Assembly (NCBI GenBank): GCA_905250125.1
Contig: CAJNOL010000229.1
Span: 124,001 to 188,000 of the forward strand
DNA: 64,000 nt
Reading direction: 5' to 3'
Origin: Rotaria sordida
Lineage: Eukaryota > Rotifera > Eurotatoria > Philodinida > Philodinidae
Below are positions 59,473-64,000 of the stretch, piece after piece; within the stretch, counting starts at the first letter, position 1; every line of letters begins with the position of its first letter. The notes beneath the pieces are model-generated. The model had not been told where the DNA came from. It worked only from the letters and a program-made list of their open reading frames with translations, and did no database searches. A program made the translations under genes and the position numbers.

Positions 59473-60310
59473 TTAGAAAGATAAAAACAATTGATTCATA
59501 ATGAATACTATTTGCAATAAGGCAAGAATCCAAAGTTGAATGACAAACATTATTATTGTCAAGACACTAGTCATAGATGAACTCAATAGTAAATAGGTAC
59601 AACCAATTTTGTGTAATTTCGTATTTTGAAGCATTATCAAAGAAAAAATCTCATTGATAAGTCTTGCTAAAATCAACACGATTGATAATGTCATGCTCAC
59701 TTTTATTGCTATTGATTGATTCAAAAGATAGGCATGTGGCTGAATATGATAGTCTTTAATAGAAATAAGTGAAAAACTGAATCCATTCTGTACTAGATTG
59801 ACATCGTGTTCCATAAAAAGCATGTCGAACTTGTACACGTTGATATTTGAAGATAAATCAAAGTGTCTTGAAAACATTTAGTTCCATTTTCACAATTACT
59901 TTGACGAGATTAACGAATTTCATCTGATGATTGAGCTTCAAACAATTGATTTGATATCTTGTCCATATTTTTGACACAAACAAACATGTCAATCATCATA
60001 AAAACAAAGTGGAATTGATGAATGATTTTGACATGGGATATGATAATATTTCATACGACAAAGATACTCTTGAGTAATGGTCTCATCCAACACCTCGCTT
60101 ATGTCTTGTCGCCAATCCGATGGTTGCATTGTCTTCATAAATGTCATTGATCAATTGCGTATTGTGTGAAAAAATGGTTAAATAATAATTCTTCTCGCTA
60201 AATTCAATAAAAAACAAGATGAAATGGTTGTGACCAATAAATAATAATAGAATTTTGATTGATAGGGATCGTTCTATGAAGAAATAATTCAAATTGAGAA
60301 ACATAAACAC
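59473..60310 (-). pseudogene. Decayed EGF-like/7TM orphan receptor of a rotifer-type family
   Basis: Minus-strand pieces in family order but broken. SLSIKILLLFIGHNHFILFF and YYLTIFSHNTQLIND occur near 60285-60130. YHIPCQNHSSIPLCFYDD, a TGA, then HVCLCQKYGQDIKSIV occur near 60040-59940. ALL of the usual EGF cysteines downstream are missing. Then 59877-59473 gives MFSRHFDLSSNINVYK, YHIQPHAYLLNQSIAI, a transmembrane helix, LHKIGCTYLLLSSSMTSVLT and a second helix. I recall this arrangement (Cys-rich/EGF module followed by a 7TM region) from large rotifer orphan receptor families; that is memory, not a search. Stops, internal deletion and only two of seven helices indicate a pseudogene. Confidence 0.45.
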
Positions 60311-61493
60311 CGATTAAGATGAAAATAGAGGGTGTGGGTGTGTCTCTTATATTCAGATGATAATCTCCAGTGATTTCAAAATTGATCGACTTTATCTCGA
60401 TCATATTCATCCAGTGATTTTAAAAGTCAAACCAATGGAATATAATTCAAAAGAAATTTTGATAAAACTATTTGTCTACTACCATAGAACAATCAAGAGA
60501 GAAGTCAAAGAGAAGAATGGCACAGTGACAATAGTAGACGAAGTCAACAAGGTCTTGTTTGATCTGAATTGATGGATGGTGCTCTTCGAAAAGAGATGAT
60601 GACAATGGAAATTCTGATCTATCAACGGCAAGAAGTAAAAGAGTTGTCAACGACATGAAAACAACTTCGATCATCAACCGATGAAGAATGAATTGAGGAT
60701 TTTCAAGAGCTCATTCAATTCATTGAATGAGATTCCTGAGCGAATCGACAAGAACTTTGGTGTCCTCTAGTGTTTGAACCATTTGAAGGATTTTGTCGAG
60801 TGTTTTGTTGAATGTATCTCTTTGTACATCAGCAGACTCTTGATATTTTTGTTTACAAAACCGATTCAGCATCTCATAAACTTTTATATCTTCTTCAAAT
60901 AGATCGTATAGATGACTTTTTTTCCAATGCGAATTTGATAATCACCTTAGTTCAATTACCAACTCTCATCTTAATGAAAATCATATGGGTATTTTGGCTC
61001 ATTACAATACAAGATTGAAAATGACGGTAAACAAAGAATTATCTGAATCTCTTTCTCTCTATGTGTGCAATGATCGTTGTCTTTGTAAACGTGTTTATTA
61101 TTATGCATATATCGTTGATATTTCCCATTAGATAGGAATTTTTCGTATTTTATTTCGAATGATCTAATTTGGTCATTTGAATGGATACAAGCATTTTTCA
61201 TTCTATCATAATCAAAAGATCTATGTAAACCTATTGAACATATTTTGAAAGATAACAGTAAATCTGATCTCAAAGAATCGATACAATATTTGCTACACTC
61301 TTAGAATGATTTGATCTTCGCTGAGTGCTTGATAAATATCTAAAAACTATCTAATGTTCGATATGTTCTATAAAGAAATATTTGTATCATAGATGATTTT
61401 ATTGTTGAATGTAGAGTGAACTTTTCTTGTTAGGTATTATGTAAAATTTTCTTGAAGATAATTGAATAAATTATTAGTGAATCACCATAAGAG
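60311..61493. other. Intergenic
   Basis: GGGTGTGGGTGTG at 60330-60342 is a single telomere-like tract. A 71-codon plus frame (60357-60572, DRLYLDHIHPVILKVKPMEY...) looks protein-like but has no recognised family. Confidence 0.35.
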
Positions 61494-61581
61494 TCAAGTA
61501 TATTGATCAGTGATTATATTAGCAATGTTCTTATTGATTAAGAAAAGTATAATGAAGCAATGAGTATTCAACAAAGTATTG

Positions 61582-61681
61582 NNNNNNNNNNNNNNNNNNN
61601 NNNNNNNNNNNNNNNNNNNNNNNNNNNNNNNNNNNNNNNNNNNNNNNNNNNNNNNNNNNNNNNNNNNNNNNNNNNNNNNNN
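61582..61681. other. Assembly gap (100 N)
   Basis: Exactly 100 N, a conventional scaffold-gap placeholder, so true length is unknown. It truncates the F-box gene. Confidence 0.99.
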
Positions 61682-62372
61682 TTAATGATGAAAATGATGT
61701 TTGTATTTCTACACCAGAACAAGTACTAGATAATTCTAATGCAAAATATCGAAGATGAGGTGTATGCTCATAAAGATGAGTTAATTGATCAATACGGTAA
61801 GAAATACCTAAAACTGATAAATGTTCCAATGACAATGAAACATTTGTCGATAGTGGCATATGAAGTCCATGTTTAAAACTCATGTTTAAATAACAATAGG
61901 TCAATTTAGGTAAACTCCAAATACAATTCACAAACTGAAGAATATCATCTTGTTTACATCCAAAATAGCATGAAGTCAAATTTAAATGAATAAGTTGAGG
62001 ACATTCGAATAAAATTTCACAAATTATCTCGCCTGAACGAATATGATCTAATGAAAGTGAAGAAAGATTTTGAAATTGATTCAATGTCCAACCATAGGAA
62101 CGAAATAAATCAATTTGTTGAGGAATTTCATCATCATTCGAAAGACCAAGTGAAATAATTTTATCGATAATCAATAGAAGATTTTCTTGACAGACAATAT
62201 CAAAATCTTGTTTTGATGCTGTTCGAAAATCGAAACGATGTGTTCGAAAATGAGTAAAGATTAGATTGTCAAAACGTTTATTGAGACGATGAAAAGTTTG
62301 AAGAAGTTCCACAGCATGAAAGTATTCAAATATATCAAGTAATAATTCGTTAGCCAACAATTCCAAATTCAT
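61682..62372 (-). CDS. F-box/leucine-rich-repeat protein, partial
   Basis: Probable substrate receptor of an SCF-type ubiquitin ligase. Seen: ATG at 62372, an F-box at residues about 3-44 (LELLANELLLDIFEYFHAVE, FHRLNKRFDNLI). Degenerate LRR-like repeats follow, such as FQNLSSLSLDH, CPQLIHLNLTSCYFG, LPKLTYCYLNMS and LEHLSVLGISY. The frame runs into the assembly gap after about 230 codons. The short open stretch on the far side of the gap (61581-61494) does not look like LRR and may not belong. Rotifers have expanded F-box families (recollection). Substrate unknown. Confidence 0.75.
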
Positions 62373-62790
62373 CTTTTATTATTCTTTGATTTGTCATGAA
62401 ACGATATGGTACAAGAACTTTATTTCACATACATCAAAAAAGAAAATAATAAATTACTGTAATTACATCAGTTTCTCTTTCTATGACGATTGTACGTGTC
62501 TTGACGACAGCAAACATGTATTTTATTTTATATGACTAAATAAACTTCTAATATACACATCACTTGATAGAGGGCACTGAATGATGTCTGTCTATAAGTC
62601 AAGAAGAAATTTTCATATTTCTACAAAGAAGATTTCGCGATTCGATATAACAATTGGGGTTCACGAATTGTCGGTGTGTCTTTGAGTTTAAAATAATTTT
62701 AGTCGACATTGGATTGAACAGTAGAGATCATAGTCTCGCTACACCATATTGGAATCGTTGCGCTTTGCGATGAATTAAGGAAAGTAGGAT
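62373..62790. other. Intergenic
   Basis: Contains TAGAGGGCACTG near 62571, a motif also seen reversed at 37787; otherwise nothing recognised. Confidence 0.35.
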
Positions 62791-62896
62791 GGGTGTGGGT
62801 GTGGGTAACAAAAGAATTCCAACACCTACAGCCATACCCACTTCTACTCCCACAGCTACCCTCACTCCATATCCACCTACATCCATACCCATCCCC
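62791..62896. repeat. Telomere-like G-rich tract followed by long C-rich degenerate tract
   Basis: GGGTGTGGGTGTGGGT (62791-62806) is followed by a degenerate CCCAY/CCAC-rich stretch in the opposite strand sense (62821-62896: ccatacccacttctactccc and similar). It ends directly beside the mariner fragment at 62899. Confidence 0.6.
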
Positions 62897-62898
62897 TC

Positions 62899-63348
62899 GA
62901 GTCTTTAAATCATAATGATCTTTTACGATTATATTGTAGACATTTGGTTTGAGATGGACTCATAGATAGAAGTTCAATGATGTAAAGTGTCATGATCGAG
63001 AGGCCCATGATGTTGGTTCACATTTTCTGACTCACCTGCCATAGAAGATTGTGTTCAGCCATACACGAATCGATTTAAAGAAATGGGCTAATGCTCTATC
63101 TTGCTGAAAAATGACAGAGTTACCCAACCGTTTCTTCTGTAAAATCAGACAAAAAGAATTCCAAAGCATTGAGAAATAATTCTCTTGAGTTAGTGTTTCA
63201 TCATTGATAGTAGGTCGAAAGAAATGAACCAATATACATTGGGCTCCTCGATCATGATACTTTACACAATTAAATTTCTATCTATGAGTCCATCTCAAAC
63301 CAAACGTCTACAATATAATCATAAAAGATCTCTATGATTTGAAGACTC
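62899..63348 (-). pseudogene. mariner/Tc1-type transposase fragment with inverted duplication of its 3' end
   Basis: The minus strand from about 63258 reads HDRGAQCILVHFFRPTINDE, then NYFSMLWNSFCLILQKKRL, VIFQQDRALAHF (DDE_3-type QQD-x-A-x-x-H block) and VWLNTIFYGR. A TGA follows where the family has Trp. Then WASRS, a stop, FTSLNFYL, a stop (again at an expected Trp), and VHLKPNVYN. The same 3' coding end recurs on the plus strand at 63222-63348 (FTQLNFYL, stop, VHLKPNVYNIIIKDLYDLKT). Thus the 125-bp inverted arms (62899-63023 and 63222-63348) are coding sequence, not transposon termini. Both arms share the TGA in FYL*V, so decay preceded duplication. Non-functional. Confidence 0.65.
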
Positions 63349-64000
63349 AAATAACTATAGAACTCGATATAATAAAAATAAAATGCTTCAGGTTTTTTTT
63401 TAATTATAAAACATGTCAATTTTTTGTATTGAAGTGAAAGGTATTATTTTTGAAGAATATTTATGAACTTTGTCTTTATGGAAAAAAAAACTTACTACTC
63501 TTCTCTTTCGAATTAAAAAACTATTAGACTAAGTTCGGTTAATAAGGAAGTTATTCGTAATTCTTAAGTGAACATGACTTTTGAGATATCCTGTAAGTGT
63601 TTTATGAAATTTAAAATGCGGTGGCCAGAACTTTTGGTATGCCCTAAGTAGCAAAGATTAGCATCTAGTCTTGCTTCATTAATATCGACATAACGAAAAT
63701 AAAATCCATACATTATTTATAATATTCAGCTTTTACTTTAGGTGAATGAAACATGATACCGAAAGTTGGATAAAATTTGTATCACATAGAGACCTCAACG
63801 TCTGAAATGATATTTTAATAAGCATCAGACGATGTTGCGTATTCGAGATCATCGCGTCACCAAATATGAACTTTAGATTTGAAATTCGACAAAGAAAATA
63901 TAAAAAATCTGATCGGTTTAAAGTGCTTCGCATCTTACAAACCTTCTTTCATCTCCTCTCTTCATTGCTGAAAACTACAGGTCATTAGACGCAGCTGGCG
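63349..64000. other. Intergenic
   Basis: GCGGTGGCCAGAACTTTTGG near 63617 resembles a Tc1-type terminus. No gene supported. Confidence 0.3.

Noticed and set aside
61494..61581. C-terminal continuation of the F-box protein across the N gap
   Set aside because: Gap length is arbitrary, so the frame across it is meaningless, and the residues do not resemble LRR.
1..64000. tRNA or rRNA genes
   Set aside because: No convincing tRNA A/B-box pair or rRNA-like conserved stretch was noticed by eye; a tRNAscan-type search was not possible.

Overview
The window looks like nuclear DNA of a bdelloid rotifer (Adineta/Rotaria type). It is AT-rich and eukaryotic, and most introns are only about 50-150 nt with GT...AG ends. 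It carries class III POU, merlin, ALKBH1, tetraspanin and ionotropic glutamate receptor genes alongside intronless genes of bacterial or fungal/plant style. It also holds many long inverted-repeat (foldback) elements and scattered copies of TGTGGG, the hexamer I recall as the bdelloid telomere repeat. The species assignment is inference from gene content, not a database match.

Layout. 0-6 kb: a decayed peptidase-S9 gene (minus strand), then a cluster of foldback repeats. 7-14 kb: an intronless sulfotransferase, unassigned coding-like pieces and an intronless aldo/keto reductase. 15-20 kb: a 1.6 kb element with about 370-bp inverted arms, then an intronless 895-aa glutamate receptor whose pore carries a K+-channel-like V-G-Y-G filter. 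22-28 kb: a dead nuclear-receptor DNA-binding domain, a secreted cupin, a small MITE, and a broken ORF abutting a TTAA-bounded piggyBac-like element. 29.5-31.7 kb: a five-exon tetraspanin converging on a two-exon 4-TM protein, with 33 bp between stops. 32-46 kb: mostly non-coding DNA around a single-ORF POU-III factor with octamer motifs on both sides. 46.6-53 kb: ALKBH1 followed by a merlin/ERM gene with many exons. 55.5-58.5 kb: a second glutamate receptor with two introns and an ordinary pore. 59-64 kb: a dead EGF/7TM receptor, an F-box protein cut by a 100-N gap, and a mariner fragment with an inverted duplication of its own 3' coding end.

Nothing indicates an operon or gene cluster with one shared pathway. 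The genes read as independent animal loci. The accessory content is transposon debris and pseudogenes. The most notable items are the K+-filter glutamate receptor, the paired and inverted telomere-like repeats, the palindromic octamer upstream of the POU gene, and the number and variety of foldback elements. All family names come from reading motifs by eye; no searches were run.
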